Virus record (IMG/VR): IMGVR_UViG_3300031600_000017
Span: 1 to 30,229 of that record
Origin: a virus
Length of the DNA stretch: 30,229 nt
Strand: one strand, 5' to 3'
The position numbers and the translations under genes are program-made. Under the pieces are notes generated by a model that was given only the letters and a program-made list of their open reading frames with translations, was not told the DNA's origin and did not search any database. Below, in pieces: positions 21,514-28,945 of this stretch; the first letter of the stretch is position 1, and each line of letters begins with the position of its first letter.

Positions 21514-21535
21514 GATCTCCTCCTTTCGCCTCTAC

Positions 21536-22129
21536 TCAGGCCGCCGCGAGATCGTCCCAGGCGGGACCGAGTCCGTGGGAGGCGAGGACGTGGCGGAGAT
21601 CGGCGAGGCGGCGGTAGAGCGCGGACCGGCTCCCGAACCCCTCGGCCGCGAGCGCGGTGACGGGGCGATGAGCCAGCGCCGCGCAGAAGCGGCGATCCTC
21701 GACCGGGAGCCGCGCGAGGGCGGCCTGCAGGGCGTGGTACAGTTCGGTGGCGGCCGCGGCGCAGGAGGCCTGGCCGTGCCAGGCGGCAAGCCCGTCGTCC
21801 TCGGCCAGCGTGTCGCCGACCGGCTCGCGGGTTCCTGCCAGCGGCACCTCGAGCGATAGCAGCGATCCACCCTGCGCCCGGCGCTTGCGGTGATGACGCA
21901 TCGCGATCCGCGACGACTGGTTGCGCAGCACGATGTTGGCGAAAGCGCCGATGCTGCCTCGGCGCGCGTCGAAGCCCGGAAGCCGGCAGATCAGGTCGAC
22001 GAGCAGGTCCTGGCGGAGATCGTCGAAATCGGCGGCGGGCAGAACCAGCTTGCGGCGCAGACGGCGCGCAGCGGCATCGGCTTCAGCGATCAGCGTGGAA
22101 AGGTCGGCGGGGGTAATCGGGGGATGCAT
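21536..22129 (-). CDS. Sigma-70 family RNA polymerase sigma factor-like protein
   Basis: A 197 aa protein. DFDDLRQDLLVDLICRLPGFDARRGSIGAFANIVLRNQ (about 35-72) is a good sigma region 2, where core-binding and -10 recognition lie. RLPVEDRRFCAALAHRPVTALAAEGFGSRSALYRRLADLRHVLA (about 148-190) reads as region 4, a helix-turn-helix for the -35. It lacks regions 1 and 3, so it resembles a small ECF-type factor. As the first gene of the leftward early operon it may direct transcription of phage genes. A replication-linked role is also possible. Confidence 0.78.
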   Translation of the reverse strand: MHPPITPADLSTLIAEADAAARRLRRKLVLPAADFDDLRQDLLVDLICRLPGFDARRGSIGAFANIVLRNQSSRIAMRHHRKRRAQGGSLLSLEVPLAGTREPVGDTLAEDDGLAAWHGQASCAAAATELYHALQAALARLPVEDRRFCAALAHRPVTALAAEGFGSRSALYRRLADLRHVLASHGLGPAWDDLAAA

Positions 22130-22246
22130 GTCGTTCGGTCCTGGTCGTTTCTGGTGACCAGTCGAAGATGCAACCTGCTGAAACTATTTATCTCTCGAGC
22201 TTCTCCCGAAAACCTCCCGAAAACCTCCCGGTGCCGGAGAACAGGT
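22130..22246. promoter_or_regulatory. Upstream region of the early operon with palindrome
   Basis: This gap holds the likely promoter for the sigma-factor operon. CTGGTGACCAG (22151-22161) is an 11-bp palindrome centred about 27 bp upstream of the start. A second CTGGTC half-site lies at 22141-22146. An AT-rich run around 22180-22195 (ACTATTTATCTC) could supply a -10 on the minus strand. CTCCCGAAAAC is repeated in tandem at about 22204-22225. Exact promoter elements are not resolvable by eye. Confidence 0.45.
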
Positions 22247-22633
22247 CTACGCCATGAATCCGATCTCGGACGTGGCGAGGGTAAGGCGGTAGCCAACTTT
22301 CGGCTTTGTCTCGACGAGTGCGTGCCTCGGCATCTCGGTCAAGCCGGCCGAATTCCTGAACGCGGCGCGCAACCGGCTGATGCAGCGATCTACCTGCTCC
22401 GGATTGCCGTCTCGCCTCGTGCTGGCTCGAAGCGTCGCTGAAATGCTGTCGCGCAAGACCCAGCCGCCGGCATCCGCTGCCTCATCGGCCATCAGGACGA
22501 ACACATCGAAGTCCCTCGGCTCTATGGACAGTTCGACCCCGTCGAAGATCGCGCGCCGTCCTGTCCGGTCGACGACCAGGCGAGTCTCGACAGCGGGCAT
22601 CGACGACGCGAGGCGAATTCGGTCAAGGTTCAA
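22247..22633 (-). CDS. OmpR-type winged-helix DNA-binding protein without receiver domain
   Basis: A 128 aa protein. Residues about 20-122 match the winged-helix output domain of response regulators: a short N-terminal beta sheet (TRLVVDRTGRRAIFDGVELSI), RDFDVFVLMADEAADAGGWVLRDSI, then NPEQVDRCISRLRAAFRN as the recognition-helix region and LVETKPKVGYRLTL as the wing. The phospho-receiver domain is absent, so control must come from elsewhere, most simply from the two proteins encoded upstream. Its start overlaps the preceding gene by 11 nt. It is the last gene of a three-gene operon. Confidence 0.85.
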   Translation of the reverse strand: MNLDRIRLASSMPAVETRLVVDRTGRRAIFDGVELSIEPRDFDVFVLMADEAADAGGWVLRDSISATLRASTRRDGNPEQVDRCISRLRAAFRNSAGLTEMPRHALVETKPKVGYRLTLATSEIGFMA

Positions 22634-23243
22634 CGCTAAAAGGCGATCCTGGCACCTGACCCATCAGATCCTCCGCTACCACAACGGTCATGCGCATCGC
22701 GTCAAGTTGGCGGGCAACTGCGGTAGGCATATCGATGCGAGCAAGACTGATCAGGGCGACAGAGGTCTCGGTATCGATAGCTCCCCTGACATGGTCCACG
22801 ACCTCCTGCGCCGTTGCCTCGCGAAGCCGCCGCACGAGGCAAATTTCGGCGGTCCGGCCATGACCGACGTAGCGTCCGAGCCGCCAGACCCTCGTCGTGA
22901 TTGCTGACGGGCCCGGCCCCTCCAGCCCAGACTGCTCGCGTATTGCCCGGCAGATCGCACCGATGTCGATGTCGAACGCCTGGATATCCAGTGCATCCCC
23001 GCCGCTTTCGCAGGCCCCGGTCTCCGGATCGACGGCGATCAGCGCGTCGTCGACGACCTGGAAAACCGATGCTCCGTCGTCCCGTAGATCCTCTCGCTCC
23101 GTCAGGATCCCCGAGTTCCGCAGCGTCCGAACGAAACGCGGATCGTAGGGCTGCAGGTCCGCGGCCCCGATGGAACGGATTGGATGGCGATCACTCTGCT
23201 GCAGCAGCAGCCTGATCAGTCCTGCGGCGCTTGCGAATTTCAT
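22623..23243 (-). CDS. Unrecognised 206 aa protein, middle gene of three-gene cassette
   Basis: Starts MKFASAAGLIRLLLQQSDRHPIRSIG. Residues 1-65 suggest a winged-helix-like fold (RFVRTLRNSGILTERED). The middle contains FQVVDDALIAVDPETG and an acidic segment. The C-terminal half, TRVWRLGRYVGHGRTAEICLVRRL and SVALISLARIDMPTAVARQLDAMRMTVVVAEDLM, looks alpha/beta, like a Rossmann-type or nuclease-like fold, but no catalytic motif can be named. The ATG at 23243 lies 53 nt inside the upstream gene and its stop lies inside the next. I do not recognise the family. Confidence 0.75.
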   Translation of the reverse strand: MKFASAAGLIRLLLQQSDRHPIRSIGAADLQPYDPRFVRTLRNSGILTEREDLRDDGASVFQVVDDALIAVDPETGACESGGDALDIQAFDIDIGAICRAIREQSGLEGPGPSAITTRVWRLGRYVGHGRTAEICLVRRLREATAQEVVDHVRGAIDTETSVALISLARIDMPTAVARQLDAMRMTVVVAEDLMGQVPGSPFSVEP

Positions 23244-24429
23244 TGTCTTCCAGCATCTCGAGTATAAGCCGTTCGTGCGAGTGATCGCGCATGCTGACCG
23301 TTCGCGGCGGTCTGATCGTGACCGGCACGACAATCTCGCTGTCGTCGACTTCGATGGTCACGTCGATCTTGGCATGCACGATCCGCACATCCGCGACGTC
23401 GATCTCAGGGGCCACATCCTTCAAGCGTCTGAGCGCATTCTCGGAATCCCCAAGCGTCAAATGCCAGGGCGACCGACGCAGACGGCCTGTGGTGGTCAGC
23501 TGCGCCTCGTCGACGCGAACCTCCCTCAGGGCGACATGGGTGATCTCCCCTTCGGACTCGAAGGTGAACCTGAAAGCCGCGCTACGCCTTTGCAGCGGCG
23601 CGAGTGTGTAGAGCTCTTCCTTCGCAGACGCCTCGAAGAGGTCCCCATCGCCGAGAATGTGGTCGCCGAATAGCTTGACCAGCTTCTTGGCATCGGTTGC
23701 GGACTTGGAGCCCACCGCGATCGCGCTCCGCCGCTGGTCGTACTCGATGGTCGACTGCACGATCTCGCGGAACTTCAGCGTGTCCTCGGTGCCCTCCTGG
23801 TCGACGTTTTTCGTCTCAGCTTTCGAGCCGTGCAGGATCAGCACGCGCAGCAGGTCTTCCTCCTCAAACCATCGGACCTCGCAATAGTGGCCGTTGTATC
23901 GGCTCGCGAAATGCAGCCGCGCAGCTTCCGCGAAACCATCCTGCACTCCAGCATCGTGGTGCCGAAGCTCGACATCCTCCCGTTCCGCATCGCGTTCGAG
24001 CTTGGTCGAATGGGCAAGAAAGGCCGCTGCACTGATGGCGCGTTCAAAGATGGGCCGGTGATCGAGCCAGGTGATCAGCGCGATGAAACGGGGCGTGAAG
24101 CGCAGATCATCAGCCCCGTCTTCCGCCCGAAACGCCGCCAAGACGTCGGTGCCAGCGTCCGAAGCGATCTCCTGGATGATCCGTGCACCGACATCCGTGG
24201 AAAGCGTAGAGATATTGTAGAGGGCAAACTGCAGCTTCGCCGGAAATCGCATGTCAGCCTTGGCGAAGAGGTCGAAAATCGCATCGCGCCTCTCCCCATC
24301 GTCTTCCGGCAATCCATCCCAATCGAAGTCGATGTGGGGGAGATAGGGCGCCAATAGGCGGTGGAGCAGTTCGAGATCGACGGTCCTCGAAAAGGCGCGA
24401 TCGACGAAATTTCTGATCCTCTTTGGCAT
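23191..24429 (-). CDS. Unrecognised 412 aa protein, first gene of three-gene cassette
   Basis: Starts MPKRIRNFVDRAFSRTVDLELLHRLLAPYLPHIDFDWDGL. AAGGAG six bases before this ATG makes it better than an in-frame ATG 20 codons upstream. Residues 1-200 are mainly helical and acidic. Residues about 200-400 alternate strands and helices (VRWFEEEDLLRVLILHGSKAET, AAFRFTFESEGEITHVALREVRVDE, KIDVTIEVDDSEIVVPVTIRPPRT). The end is a basic RKRRR segment. It has no membrane span, P-loop or known nuclease motif. As the large partner of a winged-helix protein it could be a sensor or effector. Its function is unknown. Confidence 0.8.
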   Translation of the reverse strand: MPKRIRNFVDRAFSRTVDLELLHRLLAPYLPHIDFDWDGLPEDDGERRDAIFDLFAKADMRFPAKLQFALYNISTLSTDVGARIIQEIASDAGTDVLAAFRAEDGADDLRFTPRFIALITWLDHRPIFERAISAAAFLAHSTKLERDAEREDVELRHHDAGVQDGFAEAARLHFASRYNGHYCEVRWFEEEDLLRVLILHGSKAETKNVDQEGTEDTLKFREIVQSTIEYDQRRSAIAVGSKSATDAKKLVKLFGDHILGDGDLFEASAKEELYTLAPLQRRSAAFRFTFESEGEITHVALREVRVDEAQLTTTGRLRRSPWHLTLGDSENALRRLKDVAPEIDVADVRIVHAKIDVTIEVDDSEIVVPVTIRPPRTVSMRDHSHERLILEMLEDNEIRKRRRTDQAAAAAE

Positions 24430-24715
24430 GTGAACTCCTTTTTGTCCTGTAACCCTCTCGCCGACCTGCGGCAAAACCGCATTGCGCATCTGCAGTCCGT
24501 CTTACCTTGCGCAAAATACTGCGCAGCCAGCATTGGCTGAAGCAACAGCTCAGATTCACCGCGCAAAGGTGAAGTCTGTTCTGATTATGTTCTACCCGAC
24601 AGATCAACTGTGAGTCGAGTCCAGCAACCCGCATGTCCATCGGATCGGGGGCCGGTGGGACAGCTCGCAATCACGGTGAGTAGAGGCCCAAGGAGACGAC
24701 TGCTCCGAGGCCCGC
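24430..24715. promoter_or_regulatory. Divergent intergenic region with repeated TGCGCA palindromes
   Basis: The region between the leftward three-gene cassette and the rightward recombinase operon is 286 bp and contains no supportable gene. TGCGCA occurs at 24483-24488, 24508-24513 (inside the 8-bp palindrome TTGCGCAA) and 24520-24525 (inside CTGCGCAG). Two of the copies are 12 bp apart. This is a plausible operator for the winged-helix protein. Promoters for both directions must lie here, but I cannot assign the hexamers. Confidence 0.5.
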
Positions 24716-24919
24716 ATGAAACGCCCTAACCCGCTCCCACCCGACCAGATGACCCCCGCCGAGCGCCGCACCGATCTGTGCGGTCTGTTGGCGCTCGGGC
24801 TGGTTCGGTTGCGGCTGCGTGAGCGCGGCGAAGTATCTGACGATACCGGAGAAAGTTGCCTACACTATCCGCCCGACCAATGCCGTCATGCAACTCCAAC
24901 TCACCGGAGAAACGCATGA
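24716..24919 (+). CDS. Small protein preceding DUF2924
   Basis: A 67 aa protein, MKRPNPLPPDQMTPAERRTDLCGLLALGLVRLRLRERG..., ending in THRRNA. MTPAERRTDLCGLLALGLVRLR is a helical segment I recall from small proteins often found just before DUF2924 genes, and the tail LHYPPDQCRHA recurs there. Its stop overlaps the DUF2924 ATG (ATGA), which supports it as the first gene of the recombinase operon. The function is unknown. Confidence 0.75.
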   Translation: MKRPNPLPPDQMTPAERRTDLCGLLALGLVRLRLRERGEVSDDTGESCLHYPPDQCRHATPTHRRNA

Positions 24920-25371
24920 ACAAGCCCGATCCCATCCCCGCGCGACTGGCCGCGCTGAAGACCATATCGACGCCCGAACTGAAGAAGCAGTGGCGTGACC
25001 TGTTCGACAGCGAGCCGCCGCCGTTCAACCGGCGCTACCTCGAATCCCGGCTGGCCTACCGCATCCAGGAGCTGGCCTATGGCGGGCTGAAGCCCGAGAC
25101 GACCCGGCGACTGGAACGGCTGGGCGAGGAACTGGACGGTGGCGACAAGAGGAAGCGCGGCATCCGCGCCGACCGCGACCTTCCCATCACCGGCACGCGC
25201 CTCCTGCGCGAGTGGCAGGGCGTCGAGCAGGTCGTCACGGTCACCGCCGACGGCTTCGAATGGCAGGGTCGGCCCTACAGGTCGCTGTCGGCCATCGCGC
25301 GCGCGATCACCGGCACGCGCTGGAACGGCTGGGTCTTCTTCGGCCTCAAGAACCATAGGGCGCGGACATGA
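24916..25371 (+). CDS. DUF2924 domain-containing protein
   Basis: A 151 aa protein. Its N-terminal part, ARLAALKTISTPELKKQWRDLFDSEPPPFNRRYLESRLAYRIQELAYGGL, and C-terminal part, GTRLLREWQGVEQVVTVTADGFEWQGRPYRSLSAIARAITGTRWNGWVFFGL, are characteristic of DUF2924. The C-terminal part resembles the RAMA-like fold proposed to bind modified or damaged DNA. DUF2924 genes are regular neighbours of large serine recombinases in alphaproteobacterial mobile elements. A role as recombination partner is an inference from that linkage. Both ends overlap neighbours by 4 nt. Confidence 0.92.
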   Translation: MNKPDPIPARLAALKTISTPELKKQWRDLFDSEPPPFNRRYLESRLAYRIQELAYGGLKPETTRRLERLGEELDGGDKRKRGIRADRDLPITGTRLLREWQGVEQVVTVTADGFEWQGRPYRSLSAIARAITGTRWNGWVFFGLKNHRART

Positions 25372-26693
25372 CGAAACCGCCTGAAAAATCGAAGGTCGTC
25401 CGCAAGTTGCGGTGCGCGGTCTACACCCGGAAATCCTCCGAGGAAGGGCTGGAGCAGGAGTTCAACTCGCTCCACGCCCAACGCGAAGCCTGCGAGGCTT
25501 ACATCGTCAGCCAGCGCTCCGAGGGCTGGGTGCTGGTCCGAGATCAGTATGACGACGGCGGCATCTCCGGCGGCACGCTGGAACGCCCCGGCCTGAAGCG
25601 GCTGGTGGAGGACATCGAGGACGGGCTGGTCGATGTGGTCGTGGTCTACAAGATCGACCGCCTCAGCCGGTCGCTGGCGGATTTCGCCAAGCTGGTCGAA
25701 GTGTTCGACCGGAACGGCGTGACCTTCGTCTCGGTGACGCAAAGCTTCAACACCACCACGTCGATGGGGCGGCTGACGCTGAACATCTTGCTCAGCTTCG
25801 CCCAGTTCGAACGAGAGGTCACCGCCGAACGTATTCGCGACAAGGTCGCGGCAAGCCGGAAGAAGGGGATGTGGATGGGCGGGGTGCCGCCCTATGGCTA
25901 CCGAGTCGAGAACCGGAAGCTGCTGGTCAACGAAGATGCTGCCGCGGATGTGCGCTGGATCTTCTGCCGCTTCCTCGAGATCGGGTCCTGCACGGAACTG
26001 GCGCGGGACGTCGGCACGCGTGGCATCCGCACGCCGCGCGGCAACCGGATCGACAAGAAGTATATCTACCGGATGCTCAGAAACCGCGCCTACATCGGCG
26101 AGGCGGTCCACAAGGGCGACAGTTACCCCGGCGAGCAAGACGCCATCATCGACCGCGAAATGTGGGACAAGGTTCACACCATCCTGCAGGAGAGCCCCCG
26201 CAAACGCGCCGCGCGCACCCGCGCCGACATGCCCGCCTTGCTGAAGGGGCTGCTGTTCGGCCCAGATGGCGCGGCGTTCTCGCCGACCCACACGCGTAAG
26301 GGCAGCAAGCTCTACCGCTACTATGTCAGCCAGACGGTGCTGAAGCATGGCGCCGGATCGTGTCCCGTCGGCCGGGTGCCCGCGGGCGAGATCGAGGCCG
26401 CCGTCGTCGACCAGCTGCGCGCCGTCTTCCACCAGCCCGAGATCGTGGCGGGGACATTGAAGGCGGCGCGCGCCTACGTAGACGATATCGCCGAAGCAGA
26501 GGCCCGCGCGGCGCTGCGGCAACTCGATCCACTGTGGGACGAACTCTTCCCCGCCGAGCAGGCGCGTATCGTGGCGCTGCTGGTCGAGCGCGTGGACATC
26601 GCCACGGATGGGCTCAACGTCCGGCTTCGCGTCGATGGACTTATGGGCCTCGCGCGCGAGGTGCTGGCCGGCGGCATCGGAGAAGCGGCGTGA
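25368..26693 (+). CDS. Large serine recombinase (integrase/invertase family)
   Basis: A 441 aa protein. The resolvase domain (about 14-160) contains YTRKSSEEG with Ser23 as likely nucleophile, YKIDRLSRSLADF and FAQFEREVTAERIRDK. The recombinase domain (about 175-290) begins GGVPPYGYRV and includes YIYRMLRNRAYIGEAVHKG. The zinc-ribbon region at about 285-330, where a CxxC pair is usual, reads LLFGPDGAAFSPTHTRKGS, so the first cysteine pair is gone and only one cysteine (GSCPVG) remains. It catalyses strand exchange at attachment sites, and is probably the integrase of this or a nested element. It is short for the class, with a reduced coiled-coil end. The start is coupled to DUF2924 (ATGA). 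Confidence 0.93.
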   Translation: MTKPPEKSKVVRKLRCAVYTRKSSEEGLEQEFNSLHAQREACEAYIVSQRSEGWVLVRDQYDDGGISGGTLERPGLKRLVEDIEDGLVDVVVVYKIDRLSRSLADFAKLVEVFDRNGVTFVSVTQSFNTTTSMGRLTLNILLSFAQFEREVTAERIRDKVAASRKKGMWMGGVPPYGYRVENRKLLVNEDAAADVRWIFCRFLEIGSCTELARDVGTRGIRTPRGNRIDKKYIYRMLRNRAYIGEAVHKGDSYPGEQDAIIDREMWDKVHTILQESPRKRAARTRADMPALLKGLLFGPDGAAFSPTHTRKGSKLYRYYVSQTVLKHGAGSCPVGRVPAGEIEAAVVDQLRAVFHQPEIVAGTLKAARAYVDDIAEAEARAALRQLDPLWDELFPAEQARIVALLVERVDIATDGLNVRLRVDGLMGLAREVLAGGIGEAA

Positions 26694-27082
26694 CCCGCGC
26701 CACGCCGATCCCAGATACCGTGACGCTGCATGTCCCGCTAACGTTGGTAAAGCGCGGCGGACGAAAGGAGATGCAGCTACCCGAGGGTGCCGCGCAGCCG
26801 CGCAGGACCGACAACACGCTGGTCAAAGCACTGGCCCGGGCATTTCGCTGGAAACGCATGCTGGAATCCGGCGACTTCATGACCATCACCGAACTGGCCG
26901 AGCGAGAAGGCGTAGCGGTTTCCTACCTCACCCGTGTACTTCGCCTGACACTTCTAGCCCCCGAAACAATTGCGGTGATCCTAGACGGCCTGCAAGGACC
27001 AGAACTGACCACCACGAACGTGACGGGCCCGTTTCCGCTCGAATGGGCACTTCAGCGCCGGTACTTTCAATCGTTAAACTAG
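26690..27082 (+). CDS. HTH protein downstream of the recombinase, GTG start
   Basis: A 130 aa protein. The GTG at 26690 overlaps the recombinase stop (GTGA). Residues about 64-95, MTITELAEREGVAVSYLTRVLRLTLLAPE, form a clear helix-turn-helix. RWKRMLESGDF lies just before and GPFPLEWALQRRYF near the end. Proteins of this shape often follow DUF2924-recombinase pairs and may act as recombination directionality or regulatory factors. That role is a hypothesis. An earlier in-frame start would overlap the recombinase heavily, so the coupled GTG is preferred. Confidence 0.82.
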   Translation: MTRATPIPDTVTLHVPLTLVKRGGRKEMQLPEGAAQPRRTDNTLVKALARAFRWKRMLESGDFMTITELAEREGVAVSYLTRVLRLTLLAPETIAVILDGLQGPELTTTNVTGPFPLEWALQRRYFQSLN

Positions 27083-27084
27083 CC

Positions 27085-27112
27085 CCTCGGCGCCCGGAGG
27101 CCTGCGCCGAGG
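27085..27112. terminator. Stem-loop between convergent genes
   Basis: CCTCGGCGC (27085-27093) and GCGCCGAGG (27104-27112) form a perfect 9-bp stem with a 10-nt loop. It lies 2 nt after the recombinase-operon stop and 20 nt before the stop of the converging protease gene. There is no strong T-run on either strand (TTAAAAGG on plus, TAGTTTAAC on minus), so it is a modest bidirectional terminator candidate. Confidence 0.6.
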
Positions 27113-27132
27113 TTAAAAGGATCAATTACCGG

Positions 27133-28278
27133 CTAGTCGCGATTGGCGACGAGGCGCAACTTTGGCTTCTCCCTTGCCCTTAGCTTGCCTTCCGGAACCG
27201 CGAGCCCATGCATTATCGCGAATTCCACAGGATCAGTCCGAAGTCCTTCGGCCAGTTCGTCCAAACTGTACCCGAGGTCGTTTATGTGCAAGTTCAGAAG
27301 CTGCGCAGCTAGTTTGCCGGTCTCCGGAGCAATGTCGAACTCATGCGGCTCCCGGGTGCGGTACCCGAATGCGCTCATTCTTTTATAGAGCGCAGTGGCG
27401 TTCTCGTCCGTGATAGCGCCAAGTGATTTGGCTCTGTAGATCAGGGCCGACATTGCTGTCCGCCACTTCTGCTTCAGCTGGCCGAGTCGCGGAATAGAAA
27501 GTCCGCGCTTCAGATCAGGCAGGACGCCCGTCTTTGGCATCAACAGTTCCGCCGCAAAATCGTTGGCCTCCTTTTCCATCGCATCGTAGGGGAAGGCATG
27601 CAGGACGACATGGCCATATTCATGCGCGAGGCTGAATCGCTTACGGTCGGCAGGGCGCGCATGGTTCAGCACAACCACCGGCTTCATGCCAGGAGGGCGC
27701 AGGGTGACGCCGTCGATGTCGGCTTGGCCGAAGTCTCCCTCCACGACAAGAATGCCACTCGCCTCAACAAAGCGGACGAGATTCGAAATCGGTCCGTCAC
27801 CAAGTTGCCAGGATGCCCTGATCTTTTGAGCAGCCTCACTAGCAGATGTGACGGCGTTGGCGTTGTCGCTGACGCTGGATTTATCGCTAACCACCTCGAA
27901 CTGAAGCAGCGAAAACTCGGGTTCCAAGTCCACGGCATCCAGAAGCTTTCGGAAATGGAGGACATAATGGTTGGCGAGTGCCACCACCCCCTCCTGATCC
28001 CTTTTCGACACTGCTGCTTTTCTTCGGAAAGCAGCGCCATGGAGGCTCAACGGCGTCCTATAAAGCGGCTCTTGCTCATAGAAGAAGCTCACAGGTAATC
28101 CCAAAAAACGCGCAATCGACTGGATTTCCTCCTGCGAGAGCGCGTCCCGGGTGCCGTTCTCGATTCGGGAGATTGCAGCCTGCGCAACCCCAGTTTCGGC
28201 GGCCAATTCTGTCTGTGTCTTCCGGCGTCTATTTCGAGCTAGGAGCAGCATCCCCCCGTTTATCGGTCGTGCTGCCAT
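27133..28278 (-). CDS. XRE-family regulator with ImmA/IrrE metallopeptidase domain
   Basis: A 381 aa protein. Residues about 8-65 are an XRE helix-turn-helix (LLLARNRRRKTQTELAAETGVAQAAISRIENG). Residues about 170-250 form the zinc protease: HEYGH (His219, Glu220, His223), then EKEANDFAAELLMP with Glu237 as third ligand. Such fused proteins bind DNA and cut a partner repressor, as ImmA does for ImmR in ICEBs1 and IrrE for DdrO in Deinococcus. It overlaps the upstream gene by 50 nt and is probably co-expressed with it. The upstream product may be its substrate or toxin/antitoxin partner, which is a hypothesis. Confidence 0.92.
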   Translation of the reverse strand: MAARPINGGMLLLARNRRRKTQTELAAETGVAQAAISRIENGTRDALSQEEIQSIARFLGLPVSFFYEQEPLYRTPLSLHGAAFRRKAAVSKRDQEGVVALANHYVLHFRKLLDAVDLEPEFSLLQFEVVSDKSSVSDNANAVTSASEAAQKIRASWQLGDGPISNLVRFVEASGILVVEGDFGQADIDGVTLRPPGMKPVVVLNHARPADRKRFSLAHEYGHVVLHAFPYDAMEKEANDFAAELLMPKTGVLPDLKRGLSIPRLGQLKQKWRTAMSALIYRAKSLGAITDENATALYKRMSAFGYRTREPHEFDIAPETGKLAAQLLNLHINDLGYSLDELAEGLRTDPVEFAIMHGLAVPEGKLRAREKPKLRLVANRD

Positions 28279-28945
28279 TTTCGGTTTCTTCTCCCTTGGG
28301 TCTCTTGATTGTCAACTTCGCGCCTGCTGGCTCATTTACTGGCGCGTTATCCATGGCCCCAGCAGCCACGAACGGTGTGGAGCGATGAATCTCGATCATT
28401 CTCTGATCTATCCCGTCAGCGAACTTTATGAAGACTTTCGAGACGGACACTCCCGTGCCACTCAAGTGGCAGGCGATAAAAAACAGCAGCTGATCAGGCG
28501 CTTCGACGTCGTAAGGAAAGAGTGATCGTTGCTCTTCAATGTCGCAGACAGAGAAGTCGGATTTCGCGAACTGATGAGAAGATTTCGAGGTTCCGCCGCG
28601 GGGCCCTGACAGATGAAGCTCGAAACTGAAAGATCGTTCCTCGCCACCGAGATCGACAACACCTGTAACTTTGTTGCTCCGGCCGTCATTGACATGAGTA
28701 ACTTCCAAGCCGCGATCGGAGAGATTGACAGCAGATGCCGCATCAGTCAGGGCGCTGTTCAGCACCGAGCCAACAGCTCGCGGGTCGGAAATGTTGATGT
28801 GCTTCACCCGACCGAGATCCGCTAAGGTCGCTTCCAGCTGCCCTATGAGCGTCCAAAGAGGTTCCTCGAACCTTTCCCGGGCTACCTGCAGTGCTGCATC
28901 TCTGTCCAAACTCGATCCACCTCTTGCCGCCTCACGCTGCTGCAT
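28229..28945 (-). CDS. Unrecognised partner gene of the XRE-ImmA protein
   Basis: A 238 aa protein, MQQREAARGGSSLDRDAALQVARERFEEPLW..., with SDRGLEVTHVNDGRSNKVTGVVDLGGEERSFSFELHLSG and APDQLLFFIACHLSGTGVSVSKVFIKFADGIDQRMIEIHRS. It is mixed alpha/beta, with a Lys/Glu/Ser-rich disordered tail from about residue 205. It shows no signal peptide, membrane span or known catalytic motif. GGAG lies seven bases before the ATG. Its end overlaps the protease gene by 50 nt. Base composition looks more AT-rich than the phage region, which suggests a separate origin. Confidence 0.8.
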   Translation of the reverse strand: MQQREAARGGSSLDRDAALQVARERFEEPLWTLIGQLEATLADLGRVKHINISDPRAVGSVLNSALTDAASAVNLSDRGLEVTHVNDGRSNKVTGVVDLGGEERSFSFELHLSGPRGGTSKSSHQFAKSDFSVCDIEEQRSLFPYDVEAPDQLLFFIACHLSGTGVSVSKVFIKFADGIDQRMIEIHRSTPFVAAGAMDNAPVNEPAGAKLTIKRPKGEETENGSTTDKRGDAAPSSK

